NCBI RefSeq assembly: GCF_001294465.1
Contig: NZ_LGAA01000007.1
Coordinates: 62,001-126,000, forward strand
DNA length: 64,000 nucleotides
Direction of reading: 5' to 3'
DNA from: Moellerella wisconsensis ATCC 35017
GTDB lineage: Bacteria; Pseudomonadota; Gammaproteobacteria; Enterobacterales; Enterobacteriaceae
Below, in pieces: positions 46,634-57,454 of the stretch. Each line of letters begins with the position of its first letter. Position 1 is the first letter of the stretch. The notes beneath the pieces were generated by a model. It was not told the DNA's origin. It made no database searches and worked only from the letters and a program-made list of their open reading frames with translations. The translations under genes and the position numbers were made by a program.

Positions 46634-47353
46634 ATGCAAGAAAGTTATAAGGTTCTTGTTGTTGATGATGATATGCGTCTGCGAGCATTGCTTGAGCGTT
46701 ATTTAACTGAGCAAGGGTTTCAGGTTAGAAGTGCGGCAAATGCTGAGCAAATGGACCGGATCTTAACCCGAGAATCTATTCATTTAATCGTCCTCGATTT
46801 AATGTTGCCGGGTGAAGATGGTTTATCTATTTGTCGCCGGCTAAGAAGTCAAAATAATCCGATTCCAATTATTATGGTGACAGCCAAAGGTGAAGAAGTT
46901 GATCGTATCGTTGGGCTAGAAATCGGTGCTGATGATTACATTCCAAAACCGTTTAATCCGCGTGAATTATTAGCCAGGATCCGTGCAGTATTGCGCCGTC
47001 AAGCAAATGAACTTCCGGGGGCGCCTTCTCAGGATGATGCGGTGATTACTTTTGGTAAATTTAAGCTTAATTTAGGCACGCGTGAGATGTTCCAAGGCGA
47101 AGAAAATATGCCATTAACCAGCGGTGAATTCGCTGTACTGAAGGTATTAGTTTCTTATCCGCGTGAGCCGTTATCTCGTGATAAATTAATGAGTCTAGCG
47201 CGCGGCCGTGAATACAGTGCAATGGAACGTTCCATTGACGTTCAAATTTCACGCTTACGTCGTATGATTGAAGAAGATCCTGCTCATCCTCGATATATCC
47301 AAACGGTTTGGGGTTTGGGGTATGTCTTTGTTCCGGATGGCAGTAAAGCATGA
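46634..47353 (+). CDS. ompR: Response regulator OmpR
   Basis: A 239-residue OmpR-family regulator. The receiver has the acidic pocket VVDDDMRLR and phosphoacceptor Asp55 in [13 protein letters not shown]; Lys105 lies in the [19 protein letters not shown] run. The DNA-binding winged helix ends [18 protein letters not shown], as in E. coli. It controls porins and osmotic and envelope genes when phosphorylated by EnvZ. The stop overlaps the envZ start (ATGA, 47350-47353). Confidence 0.97.
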   Translation: MQESYKVLVVDDDMRLRALLERYLTEQGFQVRSAANAEQMDRILTRESIHLIVLDLMLPGEDGLSICRRLRSQNNPIPIIMVTAKGEEVDRIVGLEIGADDYIPKPFNPRELLARIRAVLRRQANELPGAPSQDDAVITFGKFKLNLGTREMFQGEENMPLTSGEFAVLKVLVSYPREPLSRDKLMSLARGREYSAMERSIDVQISRLRRMIEEDPAHPRYIQTVWGLGYVFVPDGSKA

Positions 47354-48681
47354 AGCGGTTGAGATTCTCACGCCGAAGTACCTTTTCACGTTCACTATTT
47401 TTAATTGTGGCGTTATTGTTTGCTAGCCTTGCGACCAGCTATTTGGTGGTACTAAATTTTGTTGTTATGCCGAGCTTACAACAATTTAATAAGGTATTGG
47501 CTTACGAAGTACGCACGTTAATGGCCGAAAAAATGGTACTTAAAGATGGCACAACGGTGAGAGTCTCTCCTGCTTTACGCAAGAAAATCTATAATGAATT
47601 AGGAATTACGTTTTATGCACATTCGGCTGCAATGGACGAAGGGCTGAATTGGGCTAAGCATTATACTTTTTTAAGTGATCAAATGACCCATTATCTGGGA
47701 GGGCATGCAGATGTTCGCCTTGAGATTGGGCGTGAATACCCGATTTTATGGTTAACCTCTTATTTAGCTCCAGATGTTTGGGTTAGGGTTCCATTGACCG
47801 AAATTGGCCAAAATCAATTTTCACAGGTTTTTCGCTATACTATTGCTATATTTTTGACTATTTTTGCCGGCGTTTGGTTATATATTCGTTATCAAAATCG
47901 ACCTTTGTTAGCATTGGAATATCATGCTAATCAGATAGGTAAAGGGATTATGCTGCCGGCAATGAAGGAGGAGGGGGCTGTTGAAGTGCGAGCAGCTATC
48001 CGTTCATTTAATCAAATGACAGCGGGTATTAAAACCTTAGATAATGATAGAACCATTTTGATGGCAGGGGTAAGCCACGATTTACGCACACCATTAACCC
48101 GTATTCGTTTAGCGACAGAAATGATGGGGCAAGAAGACGGTTATTTAGCCGAATCAATCAATAAAGATATTGAAGAGTGCGATGCCATTATTGGTCAATT
48201 TATGGATTATTTGCGTACTGGCCAAGAAATGAATATGGAATTCTGTGATATGAATGCCATTCTGATGGAAGCCATTGATTCTGAAAGCGGTATCGCTGGC
48301 GGTATCGAAGCTGCATTAATGCCAGGAGCGATTACTGTTAATGCTAACCCATTAGCTATCCGGCGCGCAGTAACTAATATGATAGTTAATGCTTATCGTT
48401 ATGGTAATGGTTGGATTAAAGTTAGTAGTGGTAAAAATGATGAAATTGCATGGTTTCAAGTTGATGATGACGGTGTAGGGATCAAAGAAGACGATATTCA
48501 GCGCCTCTTTCAGCCATTTGTGCAGGGCGAAAAAGCGCGTAGCAATAAAGGAACTGGCTTGGGCTTGGCAATTATTCGCCGTATTCTAGATGCGCATGAA
48601 GGTCATATTGAAATAGCTAAAAGTGAGCGTGGAGGGTTATCAATTCGGGCAGTTTTACCGTTAACAGAGCCTGAAGATTAA
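47350..48681 (+). CDS. envZ: Osmosensor histidine kinase EnvZ
   Basis: A 443-residue inner-membrane histidine kinase. Two membrane helices (about 15-37 and 160-180) flank a periplasmic loop; then HAMP, the H-box [20 protein letters not shown] with phosphoaccepting His243, and the ATPase with [19 protein letters not shown] and [12 protein letters not shown]. It phosphorylates and dephosphorylates OmpR. Start overlaps the ompR stop. Confidence 0.97.
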   Translation: MKRLRFSRRSTFSRSLFLIVALLFASLATSYLVVLNFVVMPSLQQFNKVLAYEVRTLMAEKMVLKDGTTVRVSPALRKKIYNELGITFYAHSAAMDEGLNWAKHYTFLSDQMTHYLGGHADVRLEIGREYPILWLTSYLAPDVWVRVPLTEIGQNQFSQVFRYTIAIFLTIFAGVWLYIRYQNRPLLALEYHANQIGKGIMLPAMKEEGAVEVRAAIRSFNQMTAGIKTLDNDRTILMAGVSHDLRTPLTRIRLATEMMGQEDGYLAESINKDIEECDAIIGQFMDYLRTGQEMNMEFCDMNAILMEAIDSESGIAGGIEAALMPGAITVNANPLAIRRAVTNMIVNAYRYGNGWIKVSSGKNDEIAWFQVDDDGVGIKEDDIQRLFQPFVQGEKARSNKGTGLGLAIIRRILDAHEGHIEIAKSERGGLSIRAVLPLTEPED

Positions 48682-48990
48682 TTATTGCAGCGTTCAACAG
48701 GCTAATTTTGGTTATTTATAATATTTTGATGCGTTTTTATGACCGTATTTTTGTTTACTTTTATCCACCGAAAAAATAGCCATTCCTATTTTATCTCCTT
48801 ATAAATCAATGATTTTTTCTCATAGATTAACTTTCTTTGCGGTTACTTTATTTGAATTCTCTTCTATTGTCATAAAACTGTCATAAATAAGACATGTTGC
48901 TGTAACCAAATTGTCCTATTTTCCTTAGTGTGGCTTATCACTCAACAATTGATGATTAAATTGTTTATTTGCATTCCATCAGGAGCAATT
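48682..48990. other. Intergenic region with the pst promoter
   Basis: About 310 bp between envZ and pstS, with tandem Pho boxes at 48867-48895. No terminator is clear after envZ. An in-frame upstream extension of pstS is not conserved. Confidence 0.6.
48867..48895 (+). promoter_or_regulatory. Tandem Pho boxes of the pst operon
   Basis: TTGTCATAAAACTGTCAT (48867-48884) matches the 18-bp PhoB box (two TGTCA direct repeats 11 bp apart), and CTGTCATAAATAAGACAT (48878-48895) is an overlapping weaker box. They lie about 100 bp upstream of the pstS ATG, as expected for PhoB activation under phosphate limitation. Confidence 0.8.
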
Positions 48991-50031
48991 ATGAAAATGA
49001 TGCGTACTACTCTGGCCAGCGTTATGGCAGCGACACTTTCTCTGACAGCGATGTCTTCTTTTGCCGCTACCAGCTTAACGGGTGCAGGCGCGACATTCCC
49101 AGCCCCGGTTTATGCAAAATGGGCTGATTCTTATCATAAAGAGACCGGTAATCAAGTTAACTATCAGGGGATTGGTTCTTCTGGTGGTGTTAAACAAATT
49201 AATGCAAAAACCGTTGATTTTGGTGCCACTGATGCCCCATTGAAAGATGAAAAACTAGCACAAGACGGTTTATTTCAATTTCCAACAATTATTGGCGGCG
49301 TAGTTTTAGCGGTAAATGTTAAAGGCATTCAATCCGGCGATTTGACGTTAGATGGCAAAACGCTCGGTGATATTTATCTGGGCAAAATCAAAAAATGGAA
49401 TGACCCAGCGATTTCTAAGCTGAATCCAGGTGTGACTCTGCCCGCACAGAATATAGCGGTTGTTCGTCGTGCCGATGGTTCAGGAACAACCTTTGTCTTT
49501 ACTAGCTACTTAGCGAAAGTGAGTCCAGATTGGCAACAAAAAGTAGGCGCGGGTTCAACCGTTAACTGGCCACAAAGTGTCGCCGGTAAAGGTAATGATG
49601 GCGTTGCTGCTTTTGTTCAGCGTTTGCCGGGTTCGATAGGTTATGTTGAATACGCTTATGCTAAACAGAATAATTTAGCCTACACCAAATTAGTCTCAGC
49701 TGATGGTCATGTGGTTTCACCGACCGGTGAAAGCTTTAGTGCCGCAGCCAAAGAGGTCGATTGGTCGAAATCATTTGCGCAAGATTTAACTAATCGTGCC
49801 GGTGAAAATGCGTGGCCAATTGCCTCGACAACCTTCATTTTAGTCCCGACTAAACAAGATAATGCGGAGAAAGGCAAAGCCGTTCTTGAGTTCTTTAATT
49901 GGGCTTACGAAAAAGGCGGAAAACAAGCCGAAGCATTAGATTATGCGACCTTGCCACCCGAAGTAATTACTGCGGTTCGTGCAGCGTGGAACAGCAATAT
50001 CAAAGATAGCCAAGGTAATCCGTTATTCTGA
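48991..50031 (+). CDS. pstS: Periplasmic phosphate-binding protein PstS
   Basis: A 346-residue precursor with a signal peptide ([20 protein letters not shown], cut near FAA-TSL). Phosphate-site motifs are [37 protein letters not shown] and [16 protein letters not shown]. It binds phosphate with high affinity for the PstCAB importer and feeds the Pho signalling complex. The ATG at 48991, after AGGAGC, is chosen over upstream starts in the frame. First gene of pstSCAB-phoU. Confidence 0.97.
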   Translation: MKMMRTTLASVMAATLSLTAMSSFAATSLTGAGATFPAPVYAKWADSYHKETGNQVNYQGIGSSGGVKQINAKTVDFGATDAPLKDEKLAQDGLFQFPTIIGGVVLAVNVKGIQSGDLTLDGKTLGDIYLGKIKKWNDPAISKLNPGVTLPAQNIAVVRRADGSGTTFVFTSYLAKVSPDWQQKVGAGSTVNWPQSVAGKGNDGVAAFVQRLPGSIGYVEYAYAKQNNLAYTKLVSADGHVVSPTGESFSAAAKEVDWSKSFAQDLTNRAGENAWPIASTTFILVPTKQDNAEKGKAVLEFFNWAYEKGGKQAEALDYATLPPEVITAVRAAWNSNIKDSQGNPLF

Positions 50032-50157
50032 GAATAATTAACTATTGTTAGGGTTGGAAGATGGGAGGCGAATGTTTAGGATGAAGATTATCCTCCTGTA
50101 AAGTTGTTGGGCTCTTTGTTAGTTGATGCACAGAGCCACTTAAATGAGAACGAATCA

Positions 50158-51114
50158 ATGGCCGAAAAAACTCCGGCATTTAAAGCCCCAAGTAAAAGAG
50201 GGGATGTGATTTTCCATGCGTTAGTCCGGCTGGCTGCGCTAATCACTTTATTGATGCTAGGCGGCATCATTATTTCGCTAATTGTTGCTTCATGGCCCAG
50301 TATTCAAAAGTTTGGTTTTGCTTTTTTATGGACTAAAGAGTGGGATGCTCCGGCGGAACAATTTGGCGCATTAGTCCCGATTTATGGCACCATCGTCACC
50401 TCGATTATTGCGTTAATTATTGCGGTTCCTGTCAGTTTTGGGATCGCCTTTTTTTTGACTGAGTTGGCCCCTAATTGGCTTAAAAGACCATTAGGTATAG
50501 CGATTGAGTTGCTCGCGGCTATCCCCAGTATTGTTTACGGTATGTGGGGGTTATTTGTTTTTGCGCCATTATTTGCGGAGTATTTTCAAGAGCCCGTAGG
50601 CGAGATTATGTCGAGTATTCCTATTGTGGGCGAGTTATTTTCAGGCCCTGCATTTGGTATCGGTATTCTGGCGGCTGGCGTTATCCTTGCGATAATGATT
50701 ATTCCTTATATCGCCTCCGTTATGCGTGATGTTTTTGAACAAACCCCCGTGATGATGAAAGAGTCAGCGTATGGGATTGGCTGTACTACGTGGGAAGTGA
50801 TTTGGAATATCGTGTTGCCATTTACCCGCAATGGAGTGATTGGCGGTGTGATGTTAGGTTTAGGCCGTGCCTTAGGTGAAACGATGGCGGTGACCTTTGT
50901 GATCGGAAATACTTATCAGCTAGATAGCGTATCGTTATTTATGCCGGGGAACAGTATCACTTCGGCATTAGCCAATGAATTTGCTGAAGCAGAGAGCGGC
51001 TTACATACCTCTGCATTGATGGAATTAGGGCTAATTTTATTTGTGATAACCTTTATTGTCCTCGCACTCTCTAAATTGATGGTGATGCGCTTGGCTAAGA
51101 ATGAGGGCCGCTGA
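50158..51114 (+). CDS. pstC: Phosphate ABC transporter permease PstC
   Basis: A 318-residue inner-membrane permease with about six helices. It starts [16 protein letters not shown], has [18 protein letters not shown], the EAA-like [20 protein letters not shown] and [18 protein letters not shown]. The ATG at 50158 matches the E. coli N-terminus; the longer frame upstream is not conserved. It pairs with PstA. Confidence 0.96.
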   Translation: MAEKTPAFKAPSKRGDVIFHALVRLAALITLLMLGGIIISLIVASWPSIQKFGFAFLWTKEWDAPAEQFGALVPIYGTIVTSIIALIIAVPVSFGIAFFLTELAPNWLKRPLGIAIELLAAIPSIVYGMWGLFVFAPLFAEYFQEPVGEIMSSIPIVGELFSGPAFGIGILAAGVILAIMIIPYIASVMRDVFEQTPVMMKESAYGIGCTTWEVIWNIVLPFTRNGVIGGVMLGLGRALGETMAVTFVIGNTYQLDSVSLFMPGNSITSALANEFAEAESGLHTSALMELGLILFVITFIVLALSKLMVMRLAKNEGR

Positions 51115-51115
51115 T

Positions 51116-51997
51116 ATGTCACAGACACAACCGAGTCAGATTAATTATCAGGAACGTGCACGTCGTCAGGCATGGCGTCGACAAAAAAATCGCTTAGCGC
51201 TAGTGATTTCAATGTTAGCTATGGCGTTTGGATTATTTTGGTTAGTATGGATTTTATTTTCTACCGTTAGTAAAGGCATCGATGGCATGTCATTGAATTT
51301 ATTCACTGAAATGACACCGCCACCCAATACTGAGGGTGGTGGCTTAGCAAATGCCATTATGGGTAGTGGGTTATTGATTTTTTGGTCTACCGTGTGCGGT
51401 ACTCCGCTGGGTATTTTAGCTGGGATTTATCTCGCTGAATATGGCCGTAGTTCATGGTTAGCTTCCGTGACGCGCTTTATCAATGACATTTTGTTGTCTG
51501 CGCCATCGATTGTGGTGGGATTATTTGTTTATACTTTGGTGGTTGCACAAGTACAGCACTTCTCTGGCTGGGCTGGCGTGATGGCCTTAGCCTTACTGCA
51601 AATTCCAATCGTTATTCGTACCACAGAAAACATGCTAAAACTGGTGCCTGACAGTCTACGAGAAGCAGCATATGCGCTGGGAACTCCAAAATGGAAAATG
51701 ATTTTATCCATTACGCTGAAAGCGTCGGTATCCGGGATTATTACCGGGATTTTGTTGGCGATTGCCCGTATCGCCGGGGAAACTGCTCCGCTACTGTTTA
51801 CTTCACTGTCGAACCAGTTCTGGAGTACTGACATGAGTGAGCCGATTGCTAACCTGCCAGTAACTATCTTTAAATTTGCGATGAGTCCATTCTCCGAATG
51901 GCAGCAATTGGCTTGGGCTGGTGTCCTGCTAATCACCCTGTGTGTTCTATTAATCAATATTATCGCGCGTGTGCTATTTGCTAAAAGTAAGTATTAA
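51116..51997 (+). CDS. pstA: Phosphate ABC transporter permease PstA
   Basis: A 293-residue permease, partner of PstC. Motifs: [52 protein letters not shown] (EAA loop) and [16 protein letters not shown] 51116 lies one base after the pstC stop, so translation is coupled. It ends near the [10 protein letters not shown] tail. Confidence 0.96.
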   Translation: MSQTQPSQINYQERARRQAWRRQKNRLALVISMLAMAFGLFWLVWILFSTVSKGIDGMSLNLFTEMTPPPNTEGGGLANAIMGSGLLIFWSTVCGTPLGILAGIYLAEYGRSSWLASVTRFINDILLSAPSIVVGLFVYTLVVAQVQHFSGWAGVMALALLQIPIVIRTTENMLKLVPDSLREAAYALGTPKWKMILSITLKASVSGIITGILLAIARIAGETAPLLFTSLSNQFWSTDMSEPIANLPVTIFKFAMSPFSEWQQLAWAGVLLITLCVLLINIIARVLFAKSKY

Positions 51998-52112
51998 GCG
52001 GTGAGAACTGCCAACTTATATTATTGAGATATAAGGTTAATTAAATCATAAATCTTACCGAGAATAGCGCGAATTGCCGGGCCCAAATTACGAATTTAGA
52101 GAGAGAGCAGTA

Positions 52113-52892
52113 ATGATAATGACAGCCAACGAGAATACAGAAAGTAAAATTTTGGTACGTGACTTGAATTTTTATTATGGAAAATTCCATGCGCTGAAAA
52201 ATATTTCGCTGGATATTGCCAAGAACAAAGTTACCGCATTTATCGGCCCTTCAGGGTGTGGTAAATCAACGTTGCTACGAACCTTCAATAAAATGTATGA
52301 ATTATATGGTGAGCAGCGCGCTGAAGGTGAAATTTTACTCGATGGGCAGAATATCCTGACAGATAAACAAGATATTGCCTTATTGCGCGCTAAAGTCGGT
52401 ATGGTATTCCAAAAACCAACGCCATTCCCGATGTCAATCTATGACAATATTGCCTTTGGTGTCCGTTTATTTGAAAAACTGTCGCGTGCTGATATGGATC
52501 AGCGTGTACAGTGGGCGTTGACCAAAGCGGCATTGTGGAACGAAACCAAAGATAAACTACACCAAAGTGGTTATAGTTTATCGGGAGGCCAGCAACAGCG
52601 CTTATGTATCGCACGTGGAATTGCTATCCGTCCTGACGTTTTACTGCTCGATGAACCTTGTTCAGCACTTGATCCTATCTCAACTGGGCGTATTGAAGAA
52701 CTTATTAGCGAACTGAAATCTGAATATACCGTCGTAATTGTAACGCACAATATGCAGCAAGCGGCTCGTTGCTCGGACTATACTGCTTTCATGTATTTAG
52801 GCGAGCTGGTGGAGTTTAACGAAACTGATACCATGTTTACTACGCCAGCGATGAAGCAGACTGAAGATTATATTACTGGCCGTTATGGTTGA
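52113..52892 (+). CDS. pstB: Phosphate ABC transporter ATPase PstB
   Basis: About 259 residues. [19 protein letters not shown] opens the domain; Walker A is [17 protein letters not shown]-loop [11 protein letters not shown], signature [14 protein letters not shown], Walker [14 protein letters not shown], and H-loop [11 protein letters not shown]. It powers phosphate import through PstCA and transmits signals to PhoU/PhoR. The ATG at 52113 (or 52119) follows an AGAGAGAG stretch; the upstream extension is not conserved. The pstA-pstB gap holds a small stem (CTTATAT/ATATAAG). Confidence 0.96.
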   Translation: MIMTANENTESKILVRDLNFYYGKFHALKNISLDIAKNKVTAFIGPSGCGKSTLLRTFNKMYELYGEQRAEGEILLDGQNILTDKQDIALLRAKVGMVFQKPTPFPMSIYDNIAFGVRLFEKLSRADMDQRVQWALTKAALWNETKDKLHQSGYSLSGGQQQRLCIARGIAIRPDVLLLDEPCSALDPISTGRIEELISELKSEYTVVIVTHNMQQAARCSDYTAFMYLGELVEFNETDTMFTTPAMKQTEDYITGRYG

Positions 52893-52906
52893 TACGGAGC
52901 AATAGC

Positions 52907-53638
52907 ATGGACACTTTGAATCATAATAAACATATTTCTGGTCAGTTTAACGCTGAGCTAGAACATATTCACACTGAGCTGATGGCAATGGGTGGATTGG
53001 TCGAAGAACAACTGACCAAAGCAATTACGGCGATGCATAATCAAGACGAAGCATTGGCACGCGAAGTTATCGCTAATGATCAGCAAGTGAATATGATGGA
53101 AGTCGCCATTGATGAGGCTTGCGTTAAAATTATCGCCAAACGCCAGCCAACGGCCAGCGATCTGCGGCTAATTATGGCAATTTCCAAGACTATTTCCGAA
53201 TTAGAACGAATTGGTGATGTTGCCGATAAAATTTGTAAAACGGCGTTAGAAAAATTTTCGCATCAACATCAATCTTTGCTGGTGAGCTTAGAGTCGCTCG
53301 GTCGTCATACTGTGCAGATGCTGCATGATGTACTTGATGCTTTTGCTCGTATGGATGTCGATGAAGCAGTACGAATTTATCGTGAAGATGAAAAAGTTGA
53401 TCAAGAATATGACGGAATTGTTCGTCAATTAATGACTTATATGATGGAAGATCCGCGTACTATTCCGAGTGTATTAACCGCGCTATTTTGTGCTCGATCG
53501 ATTGAACGAATCGGCGACCGTTGCCAAAATATTTGCGAATTTATCTTCTATTATGCAAAAGGTCAGGATTTCCGTCATATGGGCGGCGATACCGTAGAGA
53601 AAATGCTGACTAAAACTGTAGATAAATCTGCCAATTAA
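52907..53638 (+). CDS. phoU: Phosphate signalling regulator PhoU
   Basis: A 243-residue all-helical protein of two repeated three-helix bundles. Metal-binding E-D motifs occur in [13 protein letters not shown] and [15 protein letters not shown]. It restrains Pst and PhoR when phosphate is plentiful. The ATG at 52907 ([19 protein letters not shown]) matches E. coli PhoU. Last in the operon. Confidence 0.96.
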   Translation: MDTLNHNKHISGQFNAELEHIHTELMAMGGLVEEQLTKAITAMHNQDEALAREVIANDQQVNMMEVAIDEACVKIIAKRQPTASDLRLIMAISKTISELERIGDVADKICKTALEKFSHQHQSLLVSLESLGRHTVQMLHDVLDAFARMDVDEAVRIYREDEKVDQEYDGIVRQLMTYMMEDPRTIPSVLTALFCARSIERIGDRCQNICEFIFYYAKGQDFRHMGGDTVEKMLTKTVDKSAN

Positions 53639-53673
53639 GGTATCGATAACCAATATCCTGAGAAAAAATAACT

Positions 53674-53702
53674 TAGCGAGGGAGACTATTTCTCCCTCGG
53701 CT
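53674..53702 (+). terminator. Terminator of the pst operon
   Basis: 8-bp GC-rich stem CGAGGGAG/CTCCCTCG (53677-53684, 53692-53699), 38 bp after phoU; outer pairs extend it with a bulge. The U-tract is weak. Confidence 0.65.
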
Positions 53703-53879
53703 ATTTACCCCTTCTTAGCAGTGGCTTTATCGAAAAAGAGCGTATAAAACCTTACTGTTGGTTAAAAAAAGTTCTTTTTGCTATTTTTATCTTCCGCCAG
53801 ATTAAATCACAGAATGAACCTAATAAAATTATAGATGTCTGTAATACATCATTGCTATCACTTATTCTGAATATAAAAT

Positions 53880-55583
53880 ATGCGCAGTTTTTTGTTACGT
53901 TATATCCCGAAAAATCAAACCACCCTTGCCGTTATTTTATCTATTTTCATAGGCCTACTCCTCAATTTAGATGTTTACCAAGGTCGTTTTGACACTCAAA
54001 TATCCCACGGTACAGGGGTTAGTTATTTCACATTGGCAGGCGAAGCAATTGTTAATGTGGCTTTTTCTTTTTTCTTTTTTAGAGTGTTATCTCTTGGCGG
54101 TGCAATTTTCTTTAAAATTTGTGCTTCTATCGTAGTTATTGCTAGTGTGTGCGCCAGTTATTACATCACCTTTTTCGATGTGGTTATCGGTTATGGCATT
54201 CTTATTTCTGTATTAACCACAGATATTGATTTATCAAAAGAAGTCGTGGGTAATAGTTTTATTTATTGGGTGATTGGGTTATCGGCTATCCCGCTGTTAC
54301 TAATTTGGTGCTCACCGAATAATAATACTCTATTGTCTCAGCTAAAAAATAATCGAAAAGCCTGCGTAAAAAGTATTCTATTATTAGCGGTGATTGCTGT
54401 TAGCGTATATTCATATTTAAAACTCATGGATCAGCAACAGAAAAAACATGAAGCGCAAATGAATATCGATTTATCAAGTTATAGCGGCAGCTTGAGTTAC
54501 GCTTATTTACCGACGAACTGGATTATTCCGTTAGTTCAATACGCGATTACTCAGTACGATGATAAATTTAATGAAAATGAAATTTTTGATCCTAGCCAGA
54601 AATTTACTTATACCCCAGACGCTGACAACAACGATGCTTATGTCGTATTTATTATTGGGGAAACAGCAAGATGGGACCATATGGGGTTATTAGGATATTC
54701 GAGACAAACTAACCCTTTATTATCCAAAGAAAAAAATCTAGTGGCGTTTAAAGGTCGTTCTTGCGATACCGCGACTAAATTATCCTTACGTTGCATGTTT
54801 GTGCGTGAAGGCGGGGTGGAAGATAATCCGCAGCGTACGATGAAAGAGAATAATATTTTTTCCGTAATGAAGAAATTAGGCTTCTCTTCCGAGTTATTTG
54901 CCATGCAAGGTGAAGTGTGGTTTTACAATAAATTAGATGTTGATAATTACTTGATTAGAGAAATGATTACCGCGAAGCATAGTACTTACGGCAAACCTAT
55001 CGACGATACGTTGCTGATAGATGAGGTTCACTCATCAATCGAGAATAAGCCGCAGGGTAAACATTTAATTATTTTGCATACTAAAGGTTCTCATTATTTG
55101 TATTCAAAACGTTATCCAAAAGAATTTAAACAATATCAGCCTGAGTGTTTAAATGTTGATGATAATTGTTCTAAACAACAATTAATTAATGCCTATGATA
55201 ACTCTATTCTGTATACCGATTATTTTATTGATGGCGTAATTGATCAGTTAAGAGATAAAAAAGCTATTGTGTTTTATACCTCAGATCATGGCGAATCGAT
55301 CAATGAAGGGCATGGACTGCATGGGACTCCGCGAGAAATTGCGCCAGAGGAACAATTCCGGGTGCCGTTTGTGGTCTGGATGTCGGACAGCTATTTAGCT
55401 TCGCCAAACAATCAGCAACGTTTTGAGCAGTTAAAGAAATATAGCCAACAAGGTCGGCCTTTTTATCATCATCAAATTTATGATTCTATTTTAGGCTGCT
55501 TAGGGTATACCTCTGCTGATGGTGGAATGAATAATCGTAATAATTTATGTGGGCTATCTTCGGATACGGGTACCGATAAATAA
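53880..55583 (+). CDS. eptB: Kdo2-lipid A phosphoethanolamine transferase EptB
   Basis: A 567-residue inner-membrane enzyme with about five N-terminal helices (to residue ~182) and a periplasmic alkaline-phosphatase-fold domain. Motifs match E. coli EptB: TTDIDLSKEVVG, the nucleophile Thr262 in IGETARWDHMG, CDTATKLSLRCMFVREGG, ILHTKGSH, FYTSDHGESINEGHG with metal ligands, and HGTPREIAPEEQFRVP. It adds phosphoethanolamine to the outer Kdo of LPS, which lowers surface negative charge. It is a single gene directly after phoU and its terminator; no clear Pho box was found in front of it. Confidence 0.94.
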   Translation: MRSFLLRYIPKNQTTLAVILSIFIGLLLNLDVYQGRFDTQISHGTGVSYFTLAGEAIVNVAFSFFFFRVLSLGGAIFFKICASIVVIASVCASYYITFFDVVIGYGILISVLTTDIDLSKEVVGNSFIYWVIGLSAIPLLLIWCSPNNNTLLSQLKNNRKACVKSILLLAVIAVSVYSYLKLMDQQQKKHEAQMNIDLSSYSGSLSYAYLPTNWIIPLVQYAITQYDDKFNENEIFDPSQKFTYTPDADNNDAYVVFIIGETARWDHMGLLGYSRQTNPLLSKEKNLVAFKGRSCDTATKLSLRCMFVREGGVEDNPQRTMKENNIFSVMKKLGFSSELFAMQGEVWFYNKLDVDNYLIREMITAKHSTYGKPIDDTLLIDEVHSSIENKPQGKHLIILHTKGSHYLYSKRYPKEFKQYQPECLNVDDNCSKQQLINAYDNSILYTDYFIDGVIDQLRDKKAIVFYTSDHGESINEGHGLHGTPREIAPEEQFRVPFVVWMSDSYLASPNNQQRFEQLKKYSQQGRPFYHHQIYDSILGCLGYTSADGGMNNRNNLCGLSSDTGTDK

Positions 55584-55630
55584 TCTGCCATTACTGAAGA
55601 CAATTGTAGTTTTATTCTGCTTTATTGACT

Positions 55631-55660
55631 AATAGCCCACATAGATGGGCTATTTTTTAT
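55631..55660 (+). terminator. Terminator of eptB
   Basis: 9-bp stem AATAGCCCA/TGGGCTATT (55631-55639, 55646-55654) followed by TTTTAT, 47 bp after the eptB stop. Confidence 0.88.
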
Positions 55661-55774
55661 CGCTCATATATTCTATTTTAATATAAATATATTACTTAAT
55701 AGTCTTTTAAGTTCTAAATAATAATTGATAACTTGCAATGGTTGCTCGATTAAACTTACCGTTAGGGGTGTCCA

Positions 55775-56614
55775 ATGAATGCTAAAATTTTAACAACCAC
55801 GCTGCTGGCGGGGCTTGCTCTCGTAACCAGTATCGCTAAAGCCGATAAACTGGATGATATTAAACAAGCGGGAGTTATCCGTATTTCTGTTTTTGATAGC
55901 AATCCACCATTTGGATTTATTGATCCTCAAACTAAAAAATTAGCCGGTTATGATATCGATATCGCTCAAGCTGTTGCTGATGATCTGGGGGTAAAATTAG
56001 AATTACGCCCTACGAATCCTGCTAATCGTATTCCATTGCTAACTTCGGGAAAAGTTGACTTAATTGGTGCTAATTTCACGATTACCGATGAACGAGCAAA
56101 ACAAGTTGATTTTACTATTCCTGATTTTGCCACCGGACAGAAATTCATTGCTCGCAAAGGTGTGCTAAAAACGCCAGATGATATTGCTGCACTGCGTATT
56201 GGTGCCGATAAAGGCACAGTGCAAGAAGTAACATTGCGTGAGCGCTATCCAAATACTAAAGTCATTTCTTATGACGATACACCGTTAGCGTTTGCTGCAT
56301 TACGTAACGGTAATGTACAAGCAATTACCCAGGATGATGCAAAATTAGTTGGATTATTAGGAAACTTACCGGAAAAAATTAAAGCTGATTATGAAATTTC
56401 ACCATTTAGCTTAACGCGTGAATATCAAGCATTAGCTGGGCTCAAAGGTGAAACCCAATTGATTGAAGCGGTAAATAGTGCCTTATTAAAATTAGAACAA
56501 AATGGACAAGCTGAAGTTATTTATACCCGTTGGTTTGGTCCTGAAACTAAAGCGGCTCAACCGCGTGGTGATTTTAAATTTGCCCCGTTAGATAAACAAC
56601 AGCCGCAATCTTAA
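55775..56614 (+). CDS. Amino-acid ABC transporter substrate-binding protein (family 3)
   Basis: A 279-residue precursor; signal peptide ends near AKA-DKLDD. It has SBP family 3 motifs: GVIRISVFDSNPPFGFID, LAGYDIDIAQAVADDLGV, PANRIPLLTSGKVDLIGANF, TITDERAKQVDFT, and a Glu-rich C-terminal lobe. Relatives carry polar or acidic amino acids. It is first in a cluster with two permeases; a strong intercistronic hairpin follows, which usually raises binding-protein output over permease output. Confidence 0.88.
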   Translation: MNAKILTTTLLAGLALVTSIAKADKLDDIKQAGVIRISVFDSNPPFGFIDPQTKKLAGYDIDIAQAVADDLGVKLELRPTNPANRIPLLTSGKVDLIGANFTITDERAKQVDFTIPDFATGQKFIARKGVLKTPDDIAALRIGADKGTVQEVTLRERYPNTKVISYDDTPLAFAALRNGNVQAITQDDAKLVGLLGNLPEKIKADYEISPFSLTREYQALAGLKGETQLIEAVNSALLKLEQNGQAEVIYTRWFGPETKAAQPRGDFKFAPLDKQQPQS

Positions 56615-56649
56615 TCGCTAAAGATACTTCTTGCTGGTTAGGTTTAATA

Positions 56650-56679
56650 AAGCCCCGCATATTTCTTGATGCGGGGCTT
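56650..56679 (+). terminator. Intercistronic hairpin, partial terminator or mRNA stabiliser
   Basis: 11-bp GC-rich stem AAGCCCCGCAT/ATGCGGGGCTT with a short loop, between the binding-protein stop and the first permease; no U-run follows, so full termination is unlikely. Confidence 0.7.
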
Positions 56680-56701
56680 GCTGTTATAGAAGGCGCATAC
56701 T

Positions 56702-57454
56702 ATGTTTGAGTATTTTTTTAATGGCTCATTTTTATCCCAACATTTTTTGGCGCCGCAATATTTAGAGTGGTTTGGTTACGGTTTTTTGATCACTCTGTGG
56801 ATTTCTATTTGCACTATTGTGGCATCGACGCTACTGGGTTTTGCAGTTGCGGCGGCAAAGGATAGCTCAATCGCGAGTTTACGTTGGGGCGTTTCGATAT
56901 ATACCTCAATTTTTCGTAATACACCGTTATTGATACAGCTCTTTTTTTGGTATTTTGCCTCCGGTGAAATTCTACCTTCCTCGGCGATGGAATGGTTAAA
57001 TACGCCACATGAGATAGCGCTAGGACCGATAACTTTGGCATGGCCATCGTACGAATTTCTTGCCGGTTTCATTGGATTAACTCTGTATTCCGTGCCTTTT
57101 ATTGCCGAAGAACTAAGAGCGGGGATCCGCGGGGTTCGCCGAGATCAAAAATTTGCGGCCTTCGCTTTGGGTTTGAGTGGCTGGCAAGCGATGCGGTATG
57201 TGGTTTTACCTCAAGCGGTAAAAATCGCCATGCCTCCTTTGCTCGGCCAATATATGAATATTGTCAAAAACTCGTCATTAACCATGGCGATAGGTGTGGC
57301 TGAATTGTCTTATGTGTCGCGCCAAGTGGAAAGTCAAACATTGCAGACATTTACAGCTTTCGGGCTAGCAACGGTACTGTATATCGTAATTATTGCTTGT
57401 ATGGAAGGCTGGGGCCAGTGGCGTCAGCAGCGTATGTTAAATAAGGGGATTTAG
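56702..57454 (+). CDS. Amino-acid ABC transporter permease (first of pair)
   Basis: A 250-residue inner-membrane permease of the His/Glu/Gln family with about five helices. Family features: TLWISICTIVASTLLGF, SIFRNTPLLIQLFFWYF, the EAA loop AFALGLSGWQAMRYVVLPQAVKIAMPPLLGQY and NSSLTMAIGVAEL (landmarks only). Its stop directly abuts the start of the second permease. It should form a heterodimer with that protein. Confidence 0.88.
   Translation: MFEYFFNGSFLSQHFLAPQYLEWFGYGFLITLWISICTIVASTLLGFAVAAAKDSSIASLRWGVSIYTSIFRNTPLLIQLFFWYFASGEILPSSAMEWLNTPHEIALGPITLAWPSYEFLAGFIGLTLYSVPFIAEELRAGIRGVRRDQKFAAFALGLSGWQAMRYVVLPQAVKIAMPPLLGQYMNIVKNSSLTMAIGVAELSYVSRQVESQTLQTFTAFGLATVLYIVIIACMEGWGQWRQQRMLNKGI

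Noticed and set aside
53760-53879. Pho box upstream of eptB
   Set aside because: Only a partial CTGTAATA half-site; the second TGTCA repeat is missing, so Pho control of eptB is not supported.
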